Of a stretch of 64,000 bases of DNA, positions 17,237 to 24,949 are shown piece after piece. Below the pieces are notes generated by a model. The model was not told where the DNA came from. It ran no database searches and saw only the letters and a program-made list of their open reading frames with translations. Every line of letters begins with the position of its first letter. Positions within the stretch are counted from its first letter, which is position 1. The translations under genes were made by a program, and so were the position numbers. Source of the stretch: Keratinibaculum paraultunense (lineage in GTDB: Bacteria > Bacillota > Clostridia > Tissierellales > Tepidimicrobiaceae); the NCBI RefSeq assembly GCF_016767175.1, contig NZ_CP068564.1, positions 1,550,001-1,614,000 of the forward strand, in the 5' to 3' direction.

Positions 17237-18077
17237 TTTAACCCCTCTCTTTTATGTAGTCAACACCTATCTCCAATTAAATAATTCAAATTTCTCATAA
17301 TATCAGTTTAATATTCTTTCATTTTGAATTCTATTATTTCATTTGACATTAGGTACATTTCCCTACATATTCATTCTAAATTTTTTATTGAAATATATTT
17401 TTCCCCATATTTACTAAAAGATTGACTAAAATACCTACAAAAGCTTAAAACTCCATCTTCATCATCTCTTATTTGTCAAATCTACCCACAATACTCTATA
17501 ACTAACTCCTATATTTCATTATTCCTCTAATCATCCTACATTTTTCAATATAAATTCACTACTTATCTCTTGTTTTCTTTAATAATAACATTTTTCTTAA
17601 TATTTTGAAATACCAACTTACTATATTACAAATAAATTCAATTCTCTTACTTGTTTTACCTCTCTAATTTATATCAATTGCATTATCTAAGAAATTCTTA
17701 AGTACTTATTTTATGTTCCTTTATTTTATTTTTAATTCATTTGCTGTTATTTTTATATCCACCAGAGATTTTATGGGTTCTATCATAAAGCTTCTCCTAA
17801 ATATCATTAGAAGAATATCCTCTATCTAATTCTTCTAAGTAGTGCTCTTCTGAATATAAACTAAATATTTCAATATTTTAGTTATTTTGACATAGTTTTC
17901 ACTGTGATTATAGTCATATCTTGCAGTCAGATAAACCTTTCCATACATAGAATTAACTATTTTAGTTTGTTTATGATAATAAGTCATAGATTGTTTTTAA
18001 TGTTCTTTTTCTGCCTATAAATATATTCTTAAAGTGAGTCCTTCTAGTAGGTTCAACATGAACTCCACCTCAGCCCA
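17237..18077. other. Long stretch without an intact gene
   Basis: About 840 bp of AT-rich sequence with many stops in all frames. The only hint is a minus-strand frame of about 50 codons near 17838-17990 (reading MTYYHKQTKIVNSMYGKVYL onward), not recognisable and without good context. It may be decayed coding DNA between the broken regulator and the group II intron. Confidence 0.4.
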
Positions 18078-18110
18078 ATCGAGTAGGGGCTAGCCTGTAG
18101 CCCCTCTCAC

Positions 18111-18142
18111 ACCACTGTACGTGCCGTTCGGCATACAGCGGT
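18111..18142 (-). ncRNA. Group II intron domain V
   Basis: Minus-strand ACCGCTGTATGCCGAACGG followed by CACGTACAGTGGT folds into the 34-nt-type hairpin with a GCCGAACGGC tip and the usual two-base bulge. It is the catalytic core of the intron ribozyme. Domain VI follows directly, with GGGGCTA pairing with TAGCCCC. Confidence 0.75.
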
Positions 18143-19397
18143 TTAATTCAAATAATAATCCAAACAGCTTAGAAGTCCTCGTCTTGCGAGGATTTCTTTG
18201 CTTATGTGATGTAGTCCTGTGGTTTTTGCAACTGCTTGATAGTGGTCTCCAAATCCTATTGATTGTTTGGCCATCCACATTGGGGCTCCTAGTTTTCGAA
18301 GTCCCCACAGGCGTTTTTCACTTGTCTTCCACTGCTTCCATATGACTATTCTCATTCTTGTTCTAAGTCGTTCATCTATCTTTCTTAGGACTGTTTTCAT
18401 ATTTCCTAGTCTAAAATAGTTTATCCACCCTCTAATTACTTGGTTCAGTCTGTTGATTCGATATGTCATTGATACTGACCAACTTCTCTTTGTCAACTGT
18501 TTCAACTTTCTTTGGAATCTTTTAACTGAATCTTGGTGCGGTCTTGCTTTCCATTCTCCTTTAGCTTTCCAAAACCCATATCCTAAATATTTTAGTTTTG
18601 TTGGTTTTGTAACTTTGGATTTTGTTGCATTTACTTTTAGTCCTAGTTTCTTTTCTATCCACTTTGTTACTGATGCCATTACTCTATTGGCTGCTGCACT
18701 ACTTCCTACTACGATTATACAGTCGTCTGCATACCTTACAAAGTTTAATCCCCTTGCTTCTAGTTCTTTGTCTAATTCGTTTAGTATTATGTTACTTAGA
18801 AGCGGTGATAGGTTTCCTCCTTGTGGGGTTCCCTTGGTTGTTTCCTCATATTCTCCTTTTACCATTACTCCTGCATTAAGATATTTCCTAATTAGGGATT
18901 CTGTGCCTGGGTCATTTATGAGGTTATGAACCAGGGTCATGAGTTTGTCTTGTGGTACGTTATCGAAGAATTTCTCTAGGTCGATGTCTACAATGTAGGT
19001 ATATCCGTCATTAAAATACTCGAGCAATTTCACTATCGCTTGTTGTGCTCTGCGGTTTGGTCTAAAACCGTAGCTGTTATCATTAAAAGTATGGTTCTGC
19101 TATCGGTGTTAGTACTTGTGCTATTGCCTGTTCTATGACTCTGTCTACTATTGTTGGTATTCCAAGATTGCGTACTCCTCCATTTGGTTTTGGTATTTCT
19201 ACCCTTCTGACTGGTTTTGGTTTGTACTTTCTTCTTCGAATTTTGTCTCTAATTTCTACCCAGTTGTCTTTGAGGTATTGGTCTATTTCTTCGGTTGATA
19301 TTCCATCTATTCCTCCTGCTCCTTTGTTTGCTTTTACTTTGTTTAGTGCTGCAAACATATTATCTCTACTGAGTATTTGTTCTAGCAATTCTGACAT
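18143..19397 (-). pseudogene. ltrA: Group II intron reverse transcriptase/maturase, frameshifted
   Basis: The N-terminal 104 codons (19397-19083) stop at EPYF, and the remainder (from 19033) is in another frame. Removing one T from the TTTT near 19083 restores a continuous protein of about 418 residues reading EPYFNDNSYGFRPNRRAQQA across the join. RT motifs include VDIDLEKFFDNV, GTPQGGNLSPLLSN and the catalytic FVRYADD. A maturase domain follows (YRINRLNQVIRGWINYF). No HNH endonuclease domain is present, typical of terminator-targeting introns. The intron is probably immobile unless a functional copy acts in trans. Confidence 0.88.
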
Positions 19398-19908
19398 TGG
19401 ATTGTCTCCTTTCTTTGTTATGCTCTGTATCCTCTTAATCCTAACTCCTATGAAAATTTCTCGCTGTTACGTCTTTGATACTATTTTCTCGTCGGATATG
19501 GATACATACTTTTGCAAGTCCATTTGACTTTGAATTATTCAGCCCTTCGTTCCACCTCTATTACTGAGGTTTCATCACTACTATGGCTTTTGCTGACTTC
19601 TCACTATTCGTTGTTACTACTATCTCGCTAGTGAGACCTCACGGGATAAGCCATCAATCTTTCCTTGTCTACCTGCCTAATTTACTTTCATGGGTTACGA
19701 TTGCCTTTTGGACTTCACGACTTTCAGCCCGCTTATCCACCATGTAAGCCTTGGTATTAGGTTTCTGTTCGTCAGGCTACAATTTTGCTATCCCTTCTTC
19801 TCGTCTGTATCTCACGATACAAACCTTGGGAGTTGCTATGAGGTTCGCTGGCAACTGCGCCCTACGTGGACTTTCACCACAGACTTATAACATGCCCGTC
19901 ATACTAAA

Positions 19909-19942
19909 AACTACCACATAACTTAGATGTCATGTGGTAGTT
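19909..19942 (-). terminator. Terminator hairpin at the intron insertion site
   Basis: AACTACCACAT pairs perfectly with ATGTGGTAGTT over a 12-base loop, followed on the minus strand by TTTTTAG. It ends the minus-strand operon 20096-22129, and the intron begins directly after it. Confidence 0.8.
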
Positions 19943-20095
19943 CATAAAAATTATTTTAGACATTTTACCTGTCTACTTGACAAGGGGCATATCAATTTTT
20001 ACCCTTAATCGTCTTTTTCTTATAAAGTAAATTCAAACTATTTGTATTATTGTTTATTGTTGAATTGCAAAATAAATATCCTACTTAATAATCGT

Positions 20096-20263
20096 TTATT
20101 TTTTATTTAAAATTAAATATACATTTAATAAAGCAAGAAATACTCCTAAACATACAAAAACTACATTATATATTTCTTTCACATATATTCCTTTTATGCC
20201 GGATAGTAAGAATACAACACCTAATAATATACCAAATAAATAGGACAACTCTTTCTTACGCAT
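20096..20263 (-). CDS. Small two-helix membrane protein (55 residues)
   Basis: Short ORF read by hand. After MRKKEL come two hydrophobic segments (about residues 7-23 and 33-52) joined by a short loop, ending ILNKK. AAGGTGG lies seven bases before the chosen ATG; another ATG two codons upstream is too close to it. It is 24 bp after the stop of the secreted 328-residue protein and may be its immunity or anchor partner. Function unknown. Confidence 0.6.
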   Translation of the reverse strand: MRKKELSYLFGILLGVVFLLSGIKGIYVKEIYNVVFVCLGVFLALLNVYLILNKK

Positions 20264-20287
20264 AAACATTCCACCTTATCTTTTCAT

Positions 20288-21274
20288 TTAATATAATTCA
20301 CATCCTCTTTTTATTATTGCACTATTATTATTGTATAAATTATCACTGGTTTTTGTTTTTTTATAATAAAAATCTGATACTCCTGTGCTTGAAATTAGTA
20401 CTTCTCCTACATAATCTTTTAATGATCTATATGGATAAATAGACCCTACCTTTACCTCTTTGCAATTATAGCATGTCGTTTTATACTTTCTTACGGTCTC
20501 TGCTTTTAGAGACACTAGTGTTCCTCCTGCACCCGCGACCAATGCGACTACTTGCTTTACTCCTACTGGAGGTATCCCTAACATTACTGATATTGCTGAT
20601 AAAGCTAAGCCTGCAGCTACATATTTATTTATAGTTCTATATGCTCCAAAAGTTCTTGTATAATATAGATACCCTGTTCTACCTTTATATGTCCCTTTTG
20701 TTAAATATTTGTTCAAAACAGTATTGCCATATCTATTTTTTGCTTTGCGTATAGCTTTTGAACTCTCACCAGAATTTAATAATGATATCTCTGAGTTTAG
20801 GTTTTCATCTTTACGTGATCCTGAATCTAGAACTCCTTCATAACTTGTTTCAATGTTTATTTCTCTTGTTTCGATAAAATCGTTATTATTAAATAAATCT
20901 AAGATATTATTTATATCTGTATCTATAGATTTTGATTCTTCATTATTAAGTAACTTGTTAGTATGCAATATAGATTCCTCTAGATTCAATGTTGATTTTG
21001 GTTTGTATTCAAGCATCTTATCTTCTATATTTTGTTTTCTACTATATGCATTTACAAGGTTCCCTTCAGAATTAACAGTTATACATACAATATCTTCATT
21101 GTTTTCCAAGTACATATAATAAATATTACCTATTTGAATAATTTCAAAACTATCTAGGTCATTGTTTTCATCCATTATATTCATTTGATCAATTTCAATA
21201 TTCTGTGCAAAAGTTGGTACTGGCACTGAAATTAACATTACAAAAGCTAACAGCAAACATATAATTTTTTTCAT
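20288..21274 (-). CDS. Secreted protein of unknown function with hydrophobic Gly-rich segment
   Basis: A 328-residue protein beginning MKKIICLLLAFVMLISV with a signal peptide ending near TFAQ. The start at 21274 has AAAGGGG upstream and replaces a longer frame without such a site. An acidic, low-complexity middle is followed by a basic region and a hydrophobic Ala/Gly-rich stretch near residues 215-255 (ALSAISVMLGIPPVG, LVAGAGGTLVSL) that could insert in membranes. A CYNC pair and a final Cys occur near the C-terminus. The family is not recognised. The signal peptide, membrane-active-looking segment and following small membrane protein suggest a bacteriocin/immunity-like pair, which is inference only. 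Confidence 0.7.
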   Translation of the reverse strand: MKKIICLLLAFVMLISVPVPTFAQNIEIDQMNIMDENNDLDSFEIIQIGNIYYMYLENNEDIVCITVNSEGNLVNAYSRKQNIEDKMLEYKPKSTLNLEESILHTNKLLNNEESKSIDTDINNILDLFNNNDFIETREINIETSYEGVLDSGSRKDENLNSEISLLNSGESSKAIRKAKNRYGNTVLNKYLTKGTYKGRTGYLYYTRTFGAYRTINKYVAAGLALSAISVMLGIPPVGVKQVVALVAGAGGTLVSLKAETVRKYKTTCYNCKEVKVGSIYPYRSLKDYVGEVLISSTGVSDFYYKKTKTSDNLYNNNSAIIKRGCELY

Positions 21275-21497
21275 ATACTTACCCCTTTCACCAATAAATA
21301 TAGAAACTAAACATTTATTATTACAATCCATCATATATACTATTCCCATGTTGATAGATTACTCAATCGCCGTTACTATACCTCTGAGAGTTCATATAAG
21401 TCATATGCATGACCTCCTTCATATATTTAAATCAAGAATACCTTTCTAATGCTAGCCAATGTCTTACTTCTAACTTTAAGTTATCTGTACCATCCAA

Positions 21498-21692
21498 CTA
21501 GCAACATGCTAGAAAACTTGTAGGACATGCTCTTGATATAGTGTATATGAAAATATCATCTTCAGAAATTGATTCAATTATCTTCTGCTCTGACATATCC
21601 ATTATTTTGTTAATGCTATCTATTAGATTTTCTTTTGAAATCTCTTTAAGTTTTTTTCTTGAATTTTTTTCAAGGCTATACACTCCATCCAA
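21498..21692 (-). CDS. Putative Cys-tailed modified-peptide precursor
   Basis: A peptide of up to 64 residues. A charged helical leader-like part (ENLIDSINKIMDMSEQKI, then IESISEDD) precedes a short tail reading IFIYTISRACPTSFLACC. Three Cys and four Ser/Thr in the last 14 residues resemble a lanthipeptide or other RiPP core. The start is uncertain: TTG at 21692 or GTG at 21683, neither with a good binding site, so coupling to the upstream gene (27 bp away) is possible. No modification enzyme lies beside it; LanM is 12 kb away and its own precursors have a different leader. It could be an orphan substrate or a fragment. Confidence 0.5.
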   Translation of the reverse strand: MDGVYSLEKNSRKKLKEISKENLIDSINKIMDMSEQKIIESISEDDIFIYTISRACPTSFLACC

Positions 21693-21718
21693 ACAAGCAT
21701 AGTTTAATTGTATGCTAG

Positions 21719-22129
21719 TTATATCAAAATCCCCCCTAAAAATTCTATCAAATCAAAAGTTAGCTCAAGCATTCTATCTTTTATTTCTTTTTCATTATCA
21801 AAATTTTTTTGTTCGTATATATTTAGGATATATATTTTCTGTTCTCTTTTTTTATAGTCCTCAGCATTAACTTCTGTTAATAAATAGATTGACTCAGGAA
21901 ATCCAACATTTTTTATATTTTCCAAGAATTCAAAATAAAGTGCATTTGCTTGATCATTTAAATCAGAACTTAGTTTTTCATCAAATATAGTTTTTTTATT
22001 AAAATCATAACTGATTGTATATCCTCTATCCACTGTATAATATGAATTATTTTTAAAGTTATATTTTATCTCCAGGCTGCCTTCGCCTACATATTTTTTT
22101 ATCTCATTTTTAGCAAATGAATAAGTCAT
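21719..22129 (-). CDS. Hypothetical protein, 136 residues
   Basis: Soluble, charged, probably alpha/beta protein without signal peptide or membrane helix. The family is not recognised. It is the first gene of the minus-strand set ending at 20096, and its stop is 27 bp before the Cys-tailed peptide. A stop codon lies in frame just upstream of the ATG, and no strong ribosome binding site is visible, so the start is tentative. Position suggests a role connected with the peptide, for example an immunity or leader-binding protein. Confidence 0.55.
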   Translation of the reverse strand: MTYSFAKNEIKKYVGEGSLEIKYNFKNNSYYTVDRGYTISYDFNKKTIFDEKLSSDLNDQANALYFEFLENIKNVGFPESIYLLTEVNAEDYKKREQKIYILNIYEQKNFDNEKEIKDRMLELTFDLIEFLGGILI

Positions 22130-22378
22130 AAACGGAATGATGGTCCATTATGCAGCACAGGTTCAATTAGTATGATAAATAATAAAAAATGAATCACTCT
22201 CCTTCAAACTCACTATTTTAAATATAAACAATTCAAAACATATTTTTGAAATTAAAGAAATTTAATTTTCTTCCGATATATAAATATAGAAAGAAAATAT
22301 AAACGGTGAAAGGAGGGAAGGTTTGGTAAAGGGGCATCGTAAAGATGTTACAAAAATAAAATAAATGGAGTGATAGCC
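22130..22378. other. Divergent intergenic region
   Basis: A 249-bp gap between the minus-strand 136-residue gene and the plus-strand secreted protein. It is very AT-rich and should hold promoters for both. GGAGGGAAGG at 22312 resembles a ribosome binding site but no open frame follows it. Confidence 0.35.
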
Positions 22379-23797
22379 ATGTTTAGTGTTAAAAGTAAGA
22401 TGAAAATAATAATAACCATTTCTATTTTATTACTAGTTTTTCCCTTTCCAAGTAGTATTTTTGCTCAAAAATTAGATTTAGATAATAAATCTCAAGGCGT
22501 AGATGCTATACCTAATCTCAAAGAAATGCCTACAAACAAGGTAAAATCTCTCGAAAAAAACAACAATCCAAAAATAGAGAACCAAGAATATATTGAAAAC
22601 AAATTTAAAATTAATAAATTAAAACAAAAAAACGAACTTACACTCTCTCAAACTACGGAAACACGGAATTCCAATAATGGATCTTATGGTTATGTAACTG
22701 ATTATTTAACAGAAGAAGGTCAAGAAAAATATATATATCCAATAGCTGTAGAGCCTGGTGAAGTTTTACATGCTCAACTAGATTTACCAAACTCTAATGA
22801 ATTAGACTATGATTTATATCTCTTCGAAGTAAATCCAGATACTTTAGACATGACTTTAGTAGATCTATCACAAAATAGAACATTTCTAAATGGAATAGAA
22901 GGTACTGCTCCCGAAAGCGTAGGGATATTGAATAAAGAAAACACAATAAAGGAATATGCTGTTTTTGTTGTATCCGAAGTAGGTTCTAGTATTACTCAAC
23001 CCTTTACTCTCCATATAGGAATAAATACTAATACAGATAATTTTGAAGCGGATGAGAATATAAATTGGGCTGTTAATTTTACTTTAATGCCAGTTGGGAC
23101 AACAGTTATTGATATGAGAAGTATGGACACTCTAGTTGATAACGATTGGTATAAATTCACAATTCCCAATTCTAAAAATTACGACACAATGAACTTTACA
23201 TTAGATGAAGATTCCAAAAATGCAAATTATAAAATTGAATTATATCAACTTGAAGATAGCCAATTAAAAAAAGTAAATATCTCATCCAATGGAAAAGCAG
23301 AAATTGATTCTGGTCAGTATTACATTAGGGTTACCTCGATAGAAAGCACTAACTTATCTGGTTCAACCTATAGTTTAAGTATATTACCTGATTATCAAGC
23401 TGATGAAATTTATATTACCGGCTTTGAAGGTGGAGGTTATGCAACTTATCAGTTTGGAAAGTACTATAGAGTTAACGGAAATAGTACTTTAACAATAAAC
23501 GGAATTGCTGGTTACAATGGATATGTATTGCCAGATGCGGATGTTTCTGTAACAGTTATTAACGAACACTGGAATCCAGAAGATTTAAGATTTAGAACTG
23601 CAACAACGCAATCTGATTCAAAAGGGAATTTTACTGTAGATATACAAACATCTCATTCAACAGCTTCGTATAGTTACTTCATATCTGGTGCAATTAGTTT
23701 TACTCATTATTTTGATTATGGATACGTGAGAGTAAATTCAGGAACTGCTGTGGATATACAACCAATATACTTTTTCGCCTACAGCATTAGAAATTAA
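22379..23797 (+). CDS. Secreted multidomain protein with PPC-like beta domains
   Basis: A 472-residue exported protein. The signal peptide starts MFSVKSKMKIIITISILLL and ends near FAQ. Two beta-rich segments (about residues 85-210 and 220-340) have the look of bacterial pre-peptidase C-terminal domains, for example DYDLYLFEVNP and DNDWYKFTIPNS. A third part (about 345-470) has an Ig/carboxypeptidase-regulatory-like pattern (VLPDADVSVTVI, DSKGNFTVDI). No catalytic domain is visible. The ATG at 22379 is used because GGAGTG lies upstream. It is followed after about 23 bp by the 325-residue gene on the same strand. Probably a surface or adhesion component; domain names rest on pattern only. Confidence 0.65.
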   Translation: MFSVKSKMKIIITISILLLVFPFPSSIFAQKLDLDNKSQGVDAIPNLKEMPTNKVKSLEKNNNPKIENQEYIENKFKINKLKQKNELTLSQTTETRNSNNGSYGYVTDYLTEEGQEKYIYPIAVEPGEVLHAQLDLPNSNELDYDLYLFEVNPDTLDMTLVDLSQNRTFLNGIEGTAPESVGILNKENTIKEYAVFVVSEVGSSITQPFTLHIGINTNTDNFEADENINWAVNFTLMPVGTTVIDMRSMDTLVDNDWYKFTIPNSKNYDTMNFTLDEDSKNANYKIELYQLEDSQLKKVNISSNGKAEIDSGQYYIRVTSIESTNLSGSTYSLSILPDYQADEIYITGFEGGGYATYQFGKYYRVNGNSTLTINGIAGYNGYVLPDADVSVTVINEHWNPEDLRFRTATTQSDSKGNFTVDIQTSHSTASYSYFISGAISFTHYFDYGYVRVNSGTAVDIQPIYFFAYSIRN

Positions 23798-23820
23798 AAA
23801 TTAATGAAAGGATGAATGAC

Positions 23821-24798
23821 TTGTTTAAAATCACCAATGTTCAACAACCAACCATTTCTTTAAAGTCTCTATCGATCGATAAAGATGATTCAGATAAAAA
23901 GAAAGTCAACACCCAGGCTGCAACTATAACAATAAGTGATGCAGCTAAAAATAAGTATATCGAATCACTAAAATTCAAAGTAACGAATAAGGACGATACG
24001 ATAGGAAATCAATTCCAAAAGTTTTATGAAAAATATAATAGCACTGAAGCAATTGAACAAAGAAGACTTGAACAATTAGAAAAAGAACAAGCTTACAACC
24101 GTTTAGAAGATGAGTTCAATCTAGGTGTTAAAGGTGAGTTTCCAGAAAATACACTCCACCACACAATTAAAGAAGCGTTAGAAGGGAAAGTTGCAAACGC
24201 TTCACTCTATGCTGCTGAATTAGCTTCGGCTATACGTAGTTCGATTTCAATGTCTGATAAAAATGCTGAGGAACGTGCTGCATATCGGGAAATGGCACTA
24301 AAACAAGCAGAATATATTGCTGAAAATTATTTTGATAACGAACAAGAGGCCATATCTTTTATGAATGAAATAAATAAGTATTATGAAAATGATGTGTTGC
24401 GTGAAAAAGGATATGTTGTCATTGATAATAGTGATTTAGAACCTCTTAAAAACTATAGTAGTCGAATTTCGAACGATGATGTAAGTTTTTATACACTTGC
24501 TAAAAGGTATATGGATGCAGACTATTTTGAACGATTTATTAATGGAGAAGGAAATCCAGCAGAATCGGCAAAGTTTCTTATGCAACTCAAAAATAATAAA
24601 GAAAAATACAGTGAAGAGATTATAGATGAGTTTGAATTAAATAAGCAAAAAGTTGAAGAGCAAATCGCTGCAACAAAATCTATGTTTGAATCATTTGTAT
24701 GGGAAAACGGACTTGTAACTGGAACAATGCAAGAACAACCTAGTTATTTGGTTGAAATATTGAATTGGAATAAGAACATGTTGAACTTATTTAATTAA
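23821..24798 (+). CDS. Hypothetical cytoplasmic helical protein
   Basis: A 325-residue helical protein with no signal peptide. TTG at 23821 is preferred because GAAAGGA precedes it at proper spacing; an ATG nine bases earlier overlaps that site. The N-terminal third is disordered and charged, with TITISDAAKNKYIESLK. The rest is helical and acidic. The family is not recognised. It is downstream of the secreted protein and ends 36 bp before a strong terminator, so the two form a bicistronic unit. Confidence 0.6.
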   Translation: MFKITNVQQPTISLKSLSIDKDDSDKKKVNTQAATITISDAAKNKYIESLKFKVTNKDDTIGNQFQKFYEKYNSTEAIEQRRLEQLEKEQAYNRLEDEFNLGVKGEFPENTLHHTIKEALEGKVANASLYAAELASAIRSSISMSDKNAEERAAYREMALKQAEYIAENYFDNEQEAISFMNEINKYYENDVLREKGYVVIDNSDLEPLKNYSSRISNDDVSFYTLAKRYMDADYFERFINGEGNPAESAKFLMQLKNNKEKYSEEIIDEFELNKQKVEEQIAATKSMFESFVWENGLVTGTMQEQPSYLVEILNWNKNMLNLFN

Positions 24799-24833
24799 GT
24801 TGCTGACATAGAAAACTTACCTAATTTTATCTG

Positions 24834-24888
24834 CAAAAAAAGCAAGTAGGTGACCAATTATAAGTATTAGTCACCTACTTGCTTTTTA
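24834..24888 (+). terminator. Strong Rho-independent terminator
   Basis: AGCAAGTAGGTGAC pairs with GTCACCTACTTGCT (14 bp, perfect) around a 15-base loop, with A6 before and T5 after. It ends the 22379-24798 unit and can work in both directions. Confidence 0.9.
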
Positions 24889-24949
24889 TTTATTTAGAAT
24901 CCTAAGGTAAATCTAACAACTAATCTATTTGATATATAATTATTTTATT

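Larger units (their letters stand above)
18078..19907 (-). mobile_element. Group II intron, class C-like
   Basis: The region combines a reverse transcriptase/maturase frame with intron RNA. The minus-strand 3' end has a domain V hairpin (18111-18142) and a domain VI stem ending CTACTCGAT near 18078. Structured domain I-like sequence lies upstream of the ORF (19398-19900, for example GGTGAAAGTCC). The domain V base CGC triad and insertion right after a terminator hairpin (19909-19942) fit class C introns, which target terminators. The 5' boundary is approximate. Confidence 0.78.

Noticed and set aside
19690-19890. Plus-strand ORF of 66 codons upstream of the intron RT
   Set aside because: It runs antisense through the intron RNA domain I region; structure of the RNA explains the open frame.
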